DNA of 64,000 nucleotides from a methane-oxidizing endosymbiont of Gigantopelta aegis. Its GTDB lineage: Bacteria > Pseudomonadota > Gammaproteobacteria > Methylococcales > Methylomonadaceae. The DNA lies in assembly GCF_016097405.1 (NCBI RefSeq), contig NZ_JAEHGD010000001.1, forward strand, positions 1,313,831 through 1,377,830, written 5' to 3'. Both the position numbers and the translations under genes were made by a program. The notes under the pieces are model-generated. The model ran no database searches, was not told the DNA's origin, and was given only the letters and a program-made list of their open reading frames with translations. Below are positions 37,765 to 49,102 of the stretch, piece by piece (positions within the stretch are counted from its first letter, which is position 1; each line of letters starts with the position of its first letter).

Positions 37765-39389
37765 TGTCAGACTAGTTGTCGCCTCTATTAAAACAGAGGA
37801 ATAAAACGATGTCCCAACGTTATAGTAAAGCATTTAAAGAACAAGCCATATCAAAAGTATTGCAACGTGGTGATAAAACGATACAGTGTATCGCTGATGA
37901 ATTGAATGTAAACTTGTTTACCCTTAAAAACTGGCTAAAGAAACCTCGTACAACGCCTATGACAGACACCCCGATGAATAAACGCCCAGCTGACTGGTCA
38001 ATGGCAGAGCGTTTTGCTTTATTAATGGAAAGCGTCGCTTTAGAAGGTGAGGCGTTAAATGCCTTTTGCCGTCAACACGGTATATTTCCGCATCATCTTG
38101 ATGTTTGGAAAGACGTTTATCAAGAAAACCGACAAAGCAGAACAATCAGGAAAATCCCGATCAGACAAGTCTTTACGGGATGAGATAAAACAACTGGAAA
38201 AAGAATTAAATCGCAAGGAAAAGGCCTTGGCAGAAGCCGCCGCCTTATTGGTGCTCAAAAAAGTGCCGAGCGTTCTGGGAGGAAAAGGCGTGATGATTTC
38301 TCTTGCAGAACGCGAACAATGGTTGGAATATTTTGATGAAGCCGTCGGCCTGGGCGCAAGAAAATCAAAAGCCGCCGAGATCATCGGCATCAGCTTACGC
38401 ACTTTGCAGCGTTGGCAAAAACTGAAACGCTATCCGTCGATGGCCGGACACAGCGTCAGTTTACCCCGAGCCATAAGCTCAGTGACGAGGAACGAGCCGA
38501 GATACTTGCTATCGCTAATTCGGACGAATTTAAAGACTGTACGCCGCATCAAATCGTGCCGATATTGGCCGAGCGTGGTCAATATATTGCTTCAGAATCC
38601 AGTTTTTATCGAGTTTTAAGGGAGGCCAATCAATTATCACACCGGCATACCAGTCGGACACCTAGCTCGCGCAGCAAACCGAAAGCCTTGACCGCAACAT
38701 CGCCCAATCAGATTTACACTTGGGATATCACCTATCTGGCAACGCAAGTCAAAGGACAGTTCTTTTATCTGTACCTGTTTATGGATATCTTTAGCCGTAA
38801 AATTGTCGGCTGGCAGGTCTACCAGGAAGAAAGCAGTCAGTATGCGGCCGATGTCATCACCGATATCTGCCAACGTGAATGCATTCAACGCGAGCAGGTG
38901 GTTTTGCATTCTGACAACGGTAGCCCAATGAAAGGCGCAACCATGCTGGCAACCTTGCAAAAACTGGGGGTAGCGACTTCACTCAGTCGGCCAGCGGTGA
39001 GTAATGACAATCCTTATTCCGAATCCCTATTCAGGACGCTTAAATATACGCCTAAATATCCTTCACAGCCCTTTGAGACAATAGCGGCTGCCAGGGAATG
39101 GGTCGCAGGCTTTTGGACTGGTACAATCACCAGCATCGGCATAGTGGTATTCAATTTGTCACACCGGCCCAACGCCATGAGGCTAAAGATCAGGCGATAT
39201 TAATCCAGCGTAAAGCGGTCTATGAGGCCGCTAAAGCTCAAAACCCCAAACGATGGAGTCAACATACCCGAAACTGGGATTGGCAATCTGACGTCTGCCT
39301 AAATCCTGATAAACCGAATGATTCGCGCTCAGTCAACAAGCCCAATATCATTCATTAATTTTCAACTTTTGGCGACAGTTACTTTGACA
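37765..39389 (+). mobile_element. IS3-family element, copy 1
   Basis: The ends are TGTCAGACTAGTTGTCGCC (37765) and the complement of TGTCAAAGTAACTGTCGCC (to 39389). Copy 2 lies inverted at 46392-48020. Both copies share CCCTG outside one end and TTTA outside the other, so the element may extend by those bases. The left flank is brxC and the right flank is pglX, so this copy is a recombinant of two insertions. Confidence 0.92.
37809..39358 (+). pseudogene. IS3-family transposase of copy 1 (orfA/orfB, frameshifted)
   Basis: OrfA starts MSQRYSKAFKEQAISKVLQ (helix-turn-helix, then a coiled coil). Compared with copy 2 it lacks AG near 38115 and one C near 38257. OrfB contains the rve core YTWDITYL, VVLHSDNGSPMKG and NPYSESLFRTLKY, and lacks one G near 39114, which truncates the C-terminus. 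Not functional alone. Confidence 0.85.
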
Positions 39390-41513
39390 TTTACCGAGAG
39401 CGGCAAGGGTACCTTTCTCTTGTTCCCAACGAATAACTTGTTCTCTACCGGAAAACCTAGCAATCTCGTTAATTGCAGTTTGAACTGGCTCCCAAATCCA
39501 GGAAAATTTTTCAACTTCCCAGTGCATCTTGAAAAATTGGTGCAAATCACCAGCGTGCAAGCCGCTTCTAGCCTCAGCAAATTCATTAAGCAAGGCAGCA
39601 TCAGACGCCAAATTAGTAATAAAACGCATGTCTGGATTGCCGCGTATATCAGCCACACTAACTCTATCTACAGAGCACCCAATGGCTGAATCCATGTTTT
39701 CTTGAAGTGACTTGTTAGCTGAACAATCCGACAGTGAAAATGAATCTCCTATCTTTTCGTCGACTGATGAGATCAATAATGCAGGGTTTGCTCGAATTGG
39801 CGTAGAAAATGCATTCCACCCAAGGCGCAACACAAAGAGCGGCCGATGTTTTTCAAGATAATTTTTTCTATACTGTGCGTACGGGCCAAGGTAAAGCCAC
39901 TCACCAAGAGAGACTAGCGCATAACTTCCAAAAGGCTTTATCCACTCACGAATCCTCTCAATAAACGCCATCGCCAAATCGTATTTGCCAACGGTGTACC
40001 ACTTTTCAATAAACTCAAGGAGTCTTGGATGATGCTTTGAAACACCCAAATAGGGAACGTTTGTTTCAACCAAATCGTATTTGTGGGAAAGCAGAAACGC
40101 CGCCTTTACTATCCCTTTTGCAACAATGCCAATTTCTGACCGTTCATCATCCTTTTCACCCGCCAACGCCTTTGTCAGAAGCGGCCCAACCTCTTCCCAC
40201 TTCAGTTCAAACAGCGATCCCTTGCCCAGACTGGCCTCCGGGTTAATAAGGCTACCGAGCACCGGCGCATCCTTAAATTGTTTGTAGAGCTCTTCCAGTG
40301 CCAGGCGCAGGTTGGTGTCGTCGCCAGCAAGAGCGAGCCACTCTTCCTTCTTGGCGCTGATTGCCAATCCAGAGCAGGCCACATTCAGTTCCGGCAATAC
40401 GCGATAGCCACCCGCATCGGGGTATTTCCAGGCGGTAAGCGCCAGGGCGAAGGCGGCCAGTTCCACGCAGCGTTGATCCAGTTCTAGGCCGTGAATATTC
40501 TCCTTCAATACCGCATCCACCGCTTCACGGGCAGACAGATCCTCCAGATCCATCCGCATCGGAACCAGCATCAGAAAGGCAGCGACCAGAAAGTGTCCGG
40601 AGCCGCAGCAGGGATCGAGGGTTTTCAAGTCGGAGAGCTGTTCCGGCCAGCCATCGAAGGTTCCCGCAGCCGGTGTCCAGGTACCATCTTCTTGCTGTAC
40701 AAAGCGCAGGTAATCCAGCGGTACACCCGGTATGGATGCCTTGCTGCGCAGTTCCTCTTCGCTGCAGGCGTTTTTCAGGTCCGATTCGGTGAGACGACGT
40801 GCCGCCCACCACGCCCCCAGGGAGTTATCCAACAGGAAGCTGACCATGTACGGTTCGGTGAAAAGCTGGGTAACGGCGGGCAGTTCCCTGCTACCTATCT
40901 TCACTTCGGAAGCGTTGACCTCATCTTTCTTTTTGGCCTGCCAGAATTGGTAGACCCAGCCCAGCGAGTCGGAAGCAGTAAAGACCTCAAGGGGCAGATC
41001 GGACACCAGGCGTTCCAGTTTTTGCTGATGCTCCGGTGGCAAAGTCAGTTGAAAGACCGGGGAGTCGAGACGGAAGATCTGCGGCAGCATGCGAGCGGCG
41101 AACCTAGCGGCTAGTTCCCAGCCATTGGCCGCATCTTCGTCGGCAGCCAAGTCTTCGCACTCTTCCAGGGTGATAGCTACCGGATCATCCGGGTCCGGGT
41201 ACATGAGCAGGTTATTCTCGGCCAGGAAGCGGGCAAACAACATGCGGTGCCAATGCTCGTAGGCCACTTCTTCCACCAGCCTCTCTATCTCTTGCTCTCC
41301 CCTGTCGTTACGCAAGTCACCCAGTTGACGACCATGAACACGTAACTTGCGGCGCAGTTCACGATCCTGTTCGCTTAAATGGGTAAACGGGGTGGCTTCA
41401 CCTACACCGAGTTGTTCCAGCGCAGCGCGGGCAGCCTCCTCGGCAGTGTCGCGGGCTTCCTTGATGGTTCGTTCGAGTTGATTGCGTAGTAATTTTTCAA
41501 GAGGCTGCATCAT
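39390..41513 (-). pseudogene. pglX: BREX adenine methyltransferase PglX, C-terminus removed by IS3-family copy 1
   Basis: From ATG 41513, about 708 residues remain of a protein usually near 1200. The N-terminal region is followed by the AdoMet motif DPCCGSGHFLVAAF (about residue 302) and the catalytic-site motif as TNVPYLG (about 483) in place of the usual NPPY. It should methylate adenine in the BREX recognition site. The start overlaps the preceding nuclease-like gene, with GGAGGA as ribosome-binding site. The frame runs into the IS after EKGTLAALGK, so the specificity half is lost. No pglZ or brxL is found in the window. Confidence 0.88.
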
Positions 41514-42007
41514 GCTCCTCCTGCTTTAAGACGACTCACCGGCCAATCTGGAAAACTGGCGTTCCAGCGGTCTATGTTGGCAACAACACAAGTTGCTGCG
41601 ATGGGCTGTTGCCACCTGTTTTTTGGCCCTTTTTCTGGAAGTTGCCTTTTTAATTCTTTCATCAATCGTGAAATTGATGCATTCTCCAATTCCATTAAGC
41701 AAAGGTATTTGATTGGTTTGTCGTTTTTGTTCTCTGCCCAACGGTAAATGAATGAGTCTCGAAATTTAGTGACAAGCACTTTAACAAGGTTGCTAAGTTT
41801 CGCACTATCCGTATATTGGTCTGAATTGTGGAAATCCTTTATTTCTACAAACAGATAACTATCATTTAACTCTACGACAAAGTCTACAGCCTTCATGCAA
41901 TGAGATAGCCCGTGAAACTTCGTGCTTGTTCTATCAGAATCATCAAACTTGAACCCATCCAGTGCATTTTGAAAGTTGATTCGAATATTTCCCTCTTCAA
42001 GTATCAT
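41510..42007 (-). CDS. Putative PD-(D/E)XK-type nuclease partner of an AAA ATPase, within BREX
   Basis: This 165-residue protein starts at ATG 42007 after GGAGGG. It contains AVDFVVELNDSYLFVEIKDF, in which Asp42, Glu55 and Lys57 match the D...E-x-K pattern of the restriction-endonuclease fold. I do not recognise a named family, so the nuclease call rests on this motif alone. It overlaps the ATPase stop by 11 bp and the pglX start by 3-4 bp, so all three are translationally coupled. Likely an effector working with the ATPase. No damage is visible. Confidence 0.6.
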   Translation of the reverse strand: MILEEGNIRINFQNALDGFKFDDSDRTSTKFHGLSHCMKAVDFVVELNDSYLFVEIKDFHNSDQYTDSAKLSNLVKVLVTKFRDSFIYRWAENKNDKPIKYLCLMELENASISRLMKELKRQLPEKGPKNRWQQPIAATCVVANIDRWNASFPDWPVSRLKAGGA

Positions 42008-43040
42008 TCTGCCCTCCTTCCATAGATTGCTTGATTTCCCGTTCAACCAAGAGGCCAAAAGTGTCATCAATCGCATTTGGAGAGATATTTAGGTAATTGT
42101 CTGTAGAAGTAACCTTAATTTCACCGATTTCCTGGTCTCGATACAGACTGTGATAGCGTATTTTATCTTCCGCTTTAGTTTGCAGATCAAACTCTTTCAG
42201 GATGACATAATCGTGAGTGGTGAGAAAAATCTGCACGCCCATGCGTTGCAGCTCGATGAGAATTTCTACCACGGTTTCCATCAGCTTTGGATTTAAATTG
42301 GTTTCCGGTTCATCCCAAAACAGTATGGAGCCATTCGTTAACGTTCCGTTTTGAATAAGAACCCATAAGAGCGCCAATTTGCGCAACCCTTCTGCCAAAA
42401 GGGTGAATTCCAGTTCACCTTGCTTGTTTTTTAGAAAAAACTCTTCATTTTTTGTGATTACCTTACCATCCATCGATTTCTGTAAGATGGCCAGTAATTG
42501 CTTGCGCGAAGCATCAATAGGACCTTTTAATGTTCCCAGAAAGGCCCTGTCAATAATGTCGGCATAGACCTCTTCAAAGTGGATATTCCGCAAGCTGTAA
42601 AGTGAACGAAACCCAGGTGCATTGGCCATCATGTCTTTAACCGGTATATAGACGGATTCGACAGGATGCTCTCTCCACTGTTTAGGGGTGCCACTTTCGG
42701 TTGCTTTTTCAGGTGTTTTTGTGTGGCTGGAAAGATTGAGTCGAATGCGTATTTTTTCTCCTTCTAAGGTTTTTCTCCAAACTTCAACAAAACCTTTACT
42801 GCTGACCGGAGAACGCTTGACCAAACGACCGATTTGATTTTTTGACGGAAGGTAAACTCTGTTGAGTTTTTCGGCCAGACCCTGTTGTGTTTTGGAAATA
42901 TCGCAAGCTGAGTAGAGTGCTTTAAGTATATGCGTTTTGCCGGTGCCATTTTCCCCCACAAAGATATTGATACCCAAAGAGAAACCAATTTCCAATTTCT
43001 CGAAGGCTGTAAATCGTTCAAGTTTTATTTTTTCAAGCAT
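41997..43040 (-). CDS. AAA_15/AAA_21-type ATPase (RecF/OLD-like) within the BREX operon
   Basis: This 347-residue protein opens with IKLERFTAFEKLEIGF and Walker A FVGENGTGKTHIL (residues 28-40), has a signature-like LLAEGLRKLALLW, Walker B ILFWDEPETNLNP and switch His IFLTTHDYVILKEF. This is the short-coiled-coil ABC ATPase class used by OLD, Septu, PARIS and related defence systems. It lies 9 bp after brxC and overlaps the nuclease-like gene, so it was inserted into the BREX operon as a two-gene cassette between brxC and pglX. The gene is intact. Confidence 0.85.
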   Translation of the reverse strand: MLEKIKLERFTAFEKLEIGFSLGINIFVGENGTGKTHILKALYSACDISKTQQGLAEKLNRVYLPSKNQIGRLVKRSPVSSKGFVEVWRKTLEGEKIRIRLNLSSHTKTPEKATESGTPKQWREHPVESVYIPVKDMMANAPGFRSLYSLRNIHFEEVYADIIDRAFLGTLKGPIDASRKQLLAILQKSMDGKVITKNEEFFLKNKQGELEFTLLAEGLRKLALLWVLIQNGTLTNGSILFWDEPETNLNPKLMETVVEILIELQRMGVQIFLTTHDYVILKEFDLQTKAEDKIRYHSLYRDQEIGEIKVTSTDNYLNISPNAIDDTFGLLVEREIKQSMEGGQNDT

Positions 43041-43049
43041 TTCAGCCTC

Positions 43050-46000
43050 CTATTGAATCACCACCGGACCTTGTTGCAGGGCGGCTTTTAACTGTTGTTT
43101 AACCTCTTCAGTCCAAGCCTCAATATCCTCATCCGTTTTGAGAGTACGACGAGGCACCTGAATAAACTGTGCCTTGGGTTCGCAAAGTTCTGCTGCACCC
43201 ATTGCGACATTATCAAAGCGGGCAGGCATAGCGGCAACACGATCGGCAAACATAGACAGAGCGCAGTTGTCGAGGGTTGAGAGTACATCAGCAGTGCTCT
43301 CAAGCTTTACCCCGGGTCGATCCTTAAATGTTAGTCGTTGTTCCGCTAACAACTGATTGCGCTGTTCAGGTTCCAGTTGCTGCCAGTTTGAATCATCTTC
43401 TAAACGTTCCATGCCTTGTTTGTGACTTGCCTCATATTGCTGATCCAGGCGATTGAGTTCATCCCGTAGTCGTTGAGTCAGGTTGGCAATGAGTGGTGTA
43501 ATCAAGTCGGGTTCTTCGAGCAGTTGGCGCTGTTGCTCAATGGTTTTGACTTGAGCAAGAATCACCTCTGCATCTGCAATACCGGTGGCGTGAGCCGCCA
43601 GGCGTGTTAAGACTTGCCAATTTGGCCAGCATTTGCTGATACGCTCGGCAAGAATAGTCCAGACATCAATATGGTTGCCAAGCTCCTCGCGCCGGTTGTA
43701 CAGGGACAGCAGTTGTTCATTGCCTGCGGTAAGGCGAATTTCATCGAGAAAAGTCGTTTCTGGCTGCTCTGGTTTAGGGGCTTCTCCGCCCGCTTGATTG
43801 GCGAGTTCGATCATTTTTTGCAGGAACTGCGGTACATAACTCAATTCTTCACCTTGTTTGACGGTTAGCCCAACTTTTTGTAACAGTTTACGAATCTGAA
43901 TCCGTTGAGCCGTGGTAACAGTAGCGGATTCTACCTTGAACATCACCTTGCCAATGGATTTACGTTCCAGTTCTTTCGGGTCCATGGTTTGACCACGCTC
44001 GTCCTGGGCTCGAATGAGTCCAGCTATTAACAGCGCTTGCAGACCACCATCGACGGCATCACGAGACCAGCCAAAAGGCGCTGATTCAAACTGGGCGCGA
44101 ATATCCGCACCCTTCTTGCCACCGGCAATGAAGCCCAGAATGGCTTTGCACACTGGATTCCTGACTGGTTCACCTTCATCGCCAACGGCCTTCAGCGCGT
44201 CAGGCGCGCCTTTTTTTGCTTTTTCATAGACTTTTGACCAACCGCTATGATCGGCGATATGAAACTGCGGGTAGAGCCGCTGTAACGAATTGCCTGCGGC
44301 TTCCAAAATCATATCCTGCAAATCATTGCCAAGAATTTCGTTACCGCCACCCTGGAAAACTCGGCTACCTGAGAATGCTTCTTCCAACAATTCGCGAATT
44401 TTCCCTTCAGCGGTTTGCTTGGTAGTCTCCATGGCTGCACGGGCTTCAGTACCTTCCGGCGTATTGGGGACGCCGCGTTTATCCAGGGTGGCGCTGGCCG
44501 CTTTGTAGTCGATCAGATGATGGCGCAGGTCATCGGCAGAGCGTTTTGGAATGAACACAAAAACCGTGGGTGATTGATTTCCAGCCTGGCGTGCATCGGC
44601 CCGCACGGAGTTTTCATCGATACTCCATCCATCGCGCACCCAGACGTATATGCGCTGATTGGCATCAGCCGGCAGGTTGGCATCAAACAGTGGGTAGATG
44701 TCACGCGTGACTTTTGAGTTACCCTGGGTCAGAGAGAGCTTGCGGACCATCTCACCGAATTTCTTGCGGATGCGGTCGTCACGCTCTGCTTCGATGCGAT
44801 GCGCTTCGTTAGAGAGCGCGGATCGTTGGCTCAAGAACTCATCGAGCCAGGCAGCGCTTTCCTCGGTCTGAATACGGTATTCATCCCCGACCTTCATCAG
44901 CAGTTCGCATTTGTCGAGTAGCCCCGGCAGTTTGCTGCGAAGTGCGCCGGAACCCTGTGACAGGTCTTCAACCAGCAGGTCGGCCAGGGTATCTATTGTG
45001 GCGTGGATACCGATTTCATGATTACTACTGGCGAGTTTGTTTATGAGGAATACCAGACCACAGGCACGCGCCATGAGTTTTTCGTCATCAGTACCCTTGC
45101 TCCAGCTCATGGTTTTTTCGTGCACCTTGCGAGGCAGAATGCGTGACTGTAACAATTTATCTGCGGAATCAAAGTAGAGATAGTCTGCTGGTACGACATT
45201 TCCCAGAGGGTCATTTAAATTCGTTTGGATGACCTTGTGAATCATACTGAGCTGGTTACGGAGTTGACTATCCGTACCGGTTTGGTCAAGTACACGTAAG
45301 GTGTTTTCCCAGAAGCGGCGACGAACTGGAAGAATAGGATAATCCTGTGGAAAATAGGGAATATCATCCTGCTGATGACCAATGGTGGTGCCAGCAAGGT
45401 GCCTGGAAATCTCGCCCAGGTTGGTTTGCATGATTTGTTCAATGGGCGCTTTTGCTTCAGGTTTTTTGGCAAGAATAACCTGCCGTATGACGGCATCGAC
45501 ATCGGCATCGGATAGTTCGACGCGAATGGTAAAACGGCCTTCCAGCTTTTTCAGGTTACTGGTGCCTGTTACGGCTGTCTGGCCTGTACCGATAAATAGC
45601 AGTTTGCCGCCAATATTCTTGCTACAGGCTTCGACTACTTCCTGGACATCAATCGAGCGTTGGCTGTCTTCTCCAATGTATTGTTGAACCTCATCGAGTA
45701 CCACAAGGGTCAACGGAAATTTGCCGTCATGGGTAAGCGCTTGACGAATGGTTTTGAGCATATCGTCGCTGGAGACATCCTGGACATAGGGATACAGATT
45801 GTTCAGGGTTTCGACACAGGAGGCAGGTGATGTGAATAGATTGGGTTTGGCCTTAACCAGGGCCTCATGCAAACCTTCGGCAACATAGAAATTGTCCAGC
45901 TCTTCTTCCCAGTCAAACCCACTTTGTTCTACCTGGCTACGGACTTGGTTCTCGATGCCTTCAGATTTAAGCCACATGACAAAACGGGCTACAGGGTACT

Positions 46001-46387
46001 GCTCTGGAAGCCCGACTGATTTAAAAATAATCCGTAAAAGAGCCAGGCGAACACTGCCGCTCGCACCAGCGCCCAGTGTGCCCGATGCGGCATGTAAACC
46101 ACCATGTCGTTTAGCCTGTGTGCTGAGTTCTTTTAAATGATCCTGAATATTTTGTGGCAAATTAGCGATGCCGCGAGCTGTAGCGCCATCTTCAAAAACC
46201 GTATCAACCCAAAGCGCACGGAGCATTTTCACCAGGTGTGATTTACCAGAACCGTAGAATCCACTTACCCAAACGGCAGGCTGTTGCGCCTGGTCTATAT
46301 TTTTTAAATAGGTTTCAAGGATGTGCTCCATTCCTTTTTGGTATTGACCATCACAAACGAAGGTTTCTAATTCATAACGGAGTACGG
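43050..46387 (-). pseudogene. brxC: BrxC, remainder of the gene, inverted relative to its first codons
   Basis: From the IS edge the frame reads RYELETFVCDGQYQKG, then Walker A VWVSGFYGSGKSHLVKML and Walker B LVVLDEVQQYIGEDSQRS, and continues about 1100 residues to the stop at 43050. This is the large P-loop ATPase of BREX (DUF6079-containing). Its first 38 codons are at 37645-37759 on the other strand. The open frame extends into IS DNA (to 46463) and could give a hybrid N-terminus, but without the native start and promoter. Apart from the split, no frameshift is visible. Confidence 0.92.
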
Positions 46388-46391
46388 TAAA

Positions 46392-48020
46392 TGTCAAAGT
46401 AACTGTCGCCAAAAGTTGAAAATTAATGAATGATATTGGGCTTGTTGACTGAGCGCGAATCATTCGGTTTATCAGGATTTAGGCAGACGTCAGATTGCCA
46501 ATCCCAGTTTCGGGTATGTTGACTCCATCGTTTGGGGTTTTGAGCTTTAGCGGCCTCATAGACCGCTTTACGCTGGATTAATATCGCCTGATCTTTAGCC
46601 TCATGGCGTTGGGCCGGTGTGACAAATTGAATACCACTATGCCGATGCTGGTGATTGTACCAGTCCACAAAGCCTGCGACCCATTCCCTGGCAGCCGCTA
46701 TTGTCTCAAAGGGCTGTGAAGGATATTTAGGCGTATATTTAAGCGTCCTGAATAGGGATTCGGAATAAGGATTGTCATTACTCACCGCTGGCCGACTGAG
46801 TGAAGTCGCTACCCCCAGTTTTTGCAAGGTTGCCAGCATGGTTGCGCCTTTCATTGGGCTACCGTTGTCAGAATGCAAAACCACCTGCTCGCGTTGAATG
46901 CATTCACGTTGGCAGATATCGGTGATGACATCGGCCGCATACTGACTGCTTTCTTCCTGGTAGACCTGCCAGCCGACAATTTTACGGCTAAAGATATCCA
47001 TAAACAGGTACAGATAAAAGAACTGTCCTTTGACTTGCGTTGCCAGATAGGTGATATCCCAAGTGTAAATCTGATTGGGCGATGTTGCGGTCAAGGCTTT
47101 CGGTTTGCTGCGCGAGCTAGGTGTCCGACTGGTATGCCGGTGTGATAATTGATTGGCCTCCCTTAAAACTCGATAAAAACTGGATTCTGAAGCAATATAT
47201 TGACCACGCTCGGCCAATATCGGCACGATTTGATGCGGCGTACAGTCTTTAAATTCGTCCGAATTAGCGATAGCAAGTATCTCGGCTCGTTCCTCGTCAC
47301 TGAGCTTATGGCTCGGGGTAAACTGACGCTGTGTCCGGCCATCGACGGATAGCGTTTCAGTTTTTGCCAACGCTGCAAAGTGCGTAAGCTGATGCCGATG
47401 ATCTCGGCGGCTTTTGATTTTCTTGCGCCCAGGCCGACGGCTTCATCAAAATATTCCAACCATTGTTCGCGTTCTGCAAGAGAAATCATCACGCCTTTTC
47501 CTCCCAGAACGCTCGGCACTTTTTTGGAGCACCAATAAGGCGGCGGCTTCTGCCAAGGCCTTTTCCTTGCGATTTAATTCTTTTTCCAGTTGTTTTATCT
47601 CATCCCGTAAAGACTTGTCTGATCGGGATTTTCCTGATTGTTCTGCTTTGTCGGTTTTCTTGATAAACTCGTCTTTCCAAACATCAAGATGATGCGGAAA
47701 TATACCGTGTTGACGGCAAAAGGCATTTAACGCCTCACCTTCTAAAGCGACGCTTTCCATTAATAAAGCAAAACGCTCTGCCATTGACCAGTCAGCTGGG
47801 CGTTTATTCATCGGGGTGTCTGTCATAGGCGTTGTACGAGGTTTCTTTAGCCAGTTTTTAAGGGTAAACAAGTTTACATTCAATTCATCAGCGATACACT
47901 GTATCGTTTTATCACCACGTTGCAATACTTTTGATATGGCTTGTTCTTTAAATGCTTTACTATAACGTTGGGACATCGTTTTATTCCTCTGTTTTAATAG
48001 AGGCGACAACTAGTCTGACA
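46392..48020 (-). mobile_element. IS3-family element, copy 2 (inverted relative to copy 1)
   Basis: It has the same ends as copy 1, in opposite orientation. On the brxC side the flank is TAAA then the duplicated GGAGTACGG. On the other side it cuts an HD/TraI_2-like gene. The transposase reads better than in copy 1. The two inverted copies bound the 7-kb segment carrying brxC to pglX. Confidence 0.92.
46423..47976 (-). CDS. IS3-family transposase of copy 2 (orfA and orfB frames)
   Basis: OrfA runs from ATG 47976 to 47446. A second frame (47519-47163) reads SLAEREQWLEYFDEAVGLGA, and a third (47370-46423, 315 residues) carries the complete rve core with YTWDITYL, HSDNGSPMKG and SESLFRTLKY (D, D, E) and an intact C-terminus. 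Two frame changes are needed. The A-run near 47523 could be a programmed -1 site, as usual in IS3. The change near 47365 is also in copy 1 and may be an old mutation. Confidence 0.75.
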
Positions 48021-48741
48021 CAGGGGCATCCGATTGGGACATCGTTTCAATCTTACCCAAGTCATGCAGCAAGGCCGCTACAAGGGTTAATTGCGCTTCA
48101 CGCTTTGACAGCGTTGAGAAGGCAATAGACTCCAGCCATTCGGCGCATTCCACACTGTGTAGCAACAACCCTCCGGGCATACTGTGATGGTGATTAAAAC
48201 TCGCTGGTAGTGATATAAAAGGAGCGGCAATGTCTATTCGCGAAAACAACGTCGTCAGCAGCTTCTGCAAGCGCTTATCCTGCAAACGGGCGATCAACGC
48301 CAGTAATCGCAACAAAGCGTGAGGCTTGGGTGTTTTGTCAAACAGCGTTTGCAAATAGCTCAACGAATAGTCCGATTCGATCGGTTGCCAATAACGCAAT
48401 AATCGCAGCGAATGCAGGGGTGCCGAAGACTTTGTGTTTCCCTTTAGCGGTCTTTGTAGCAATTCTGTTTCAACATATAGCACCGACTCCATCGCCGGTA
48501 ACGACACCTTGTCTGATGCGGGAAGCCACACGCGCATACGGTGCTGATGAGGTAATTGTAACGTCATGATATGGCCGTTTTGCTGTGCCGAATGCTTGGT
48601 CAACACCGACTCAAGCTGACAGACTTGGCTGACTCGATTTGTCGCATTTTGACCTGGGTCAGCATGTGTCATACTGTGTTCTGTGACAGCCTGGGTCACC
48701 GTAGAAAATACCGCGTCATGTTGTGTCATAGTCTGTCTCAT
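48021..48741 (-). pseudogene. HD-domain protein resembling TraI_2 relaxase-type proteins, C-terminus cut by IS3-family copy 2
   Basis: From ATG 48741, 240 residues precede the IS. The segment FNHHHSMPGGLLLHSVECAEW and LVAALLHDLGKIETM give the H...HD metal motif of the HD superfamily, in the form seen in TraI_2 (MOBH-related) proteins of integrative elements. An N-terminal region of about 130 residues is unassigned. Its start overlaps the end of the upstream small gene. It suggests that conjugative or mobilisation DNA was part of the island. Confidence 0.65.
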
Positions 48742-49102
48742 ACGTTGTCCCTCCGCTGATTGTTCAAGATGGCATCCAGTTGATTGGCCAGGTAATTGAA
48801 TAAGGCACTTGCATCGATGAATTTGATGCTCTGTGTTCAGTCAAAATCCAGGCTGACAGTGCATCGCGGTCACAAAGTGACTCAGGTAGACCCAGTCTGA
48901 CCGATAATGACCTTGTGTCATCGGTGACACAAGCAAATAGTAAACAATCAGTCAAATGTGCCAGCACACTTGGATTTGTTAGATCCGTTTTATCCATCGA
49001 GCTTGCGGAATTAAACGATGAATCCAAAGAGCACTGTGAAATAGCGCCAGGATGACTTCCAGATAAATTAAGTGGTTGTGAATGGCTGTTAGACATTGTC
49101 AT
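48738..49102 (-). pseudogene. Unrecognised small protein, frameshifted
   Basis: From ATG 49102 the frame reads MSNSHSQPLNLSGSHPGAIS and CLLFACVTDDTRSLSVRLGL. Near 48830 a shift is likely, because the alternative frame gives IDASALFNYLANQLDAILNN and ends RRDNV with a TGA overlapping the ATG of the HD gene, the coupling expected of an operon. No family recognised. Confidence 0.5.

Noticed and set aside
36303-46387. DISARM or another methyltransferase-helicase system instead of BREX
   Set aside because: brxA (DUF1819), brxB (DUF1788) and the large brxC ATPase are specific to BREX, and no DISARM helicase or phospholipase gene is present.
37645-48025. The inverted IS pair as a reversible on/off switch of BREX
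   Set aside because: brxC is interrupted by the IS itself, so neither orientation restores it; brxB and pglX are also broken. It looks like damage, not phase variation.
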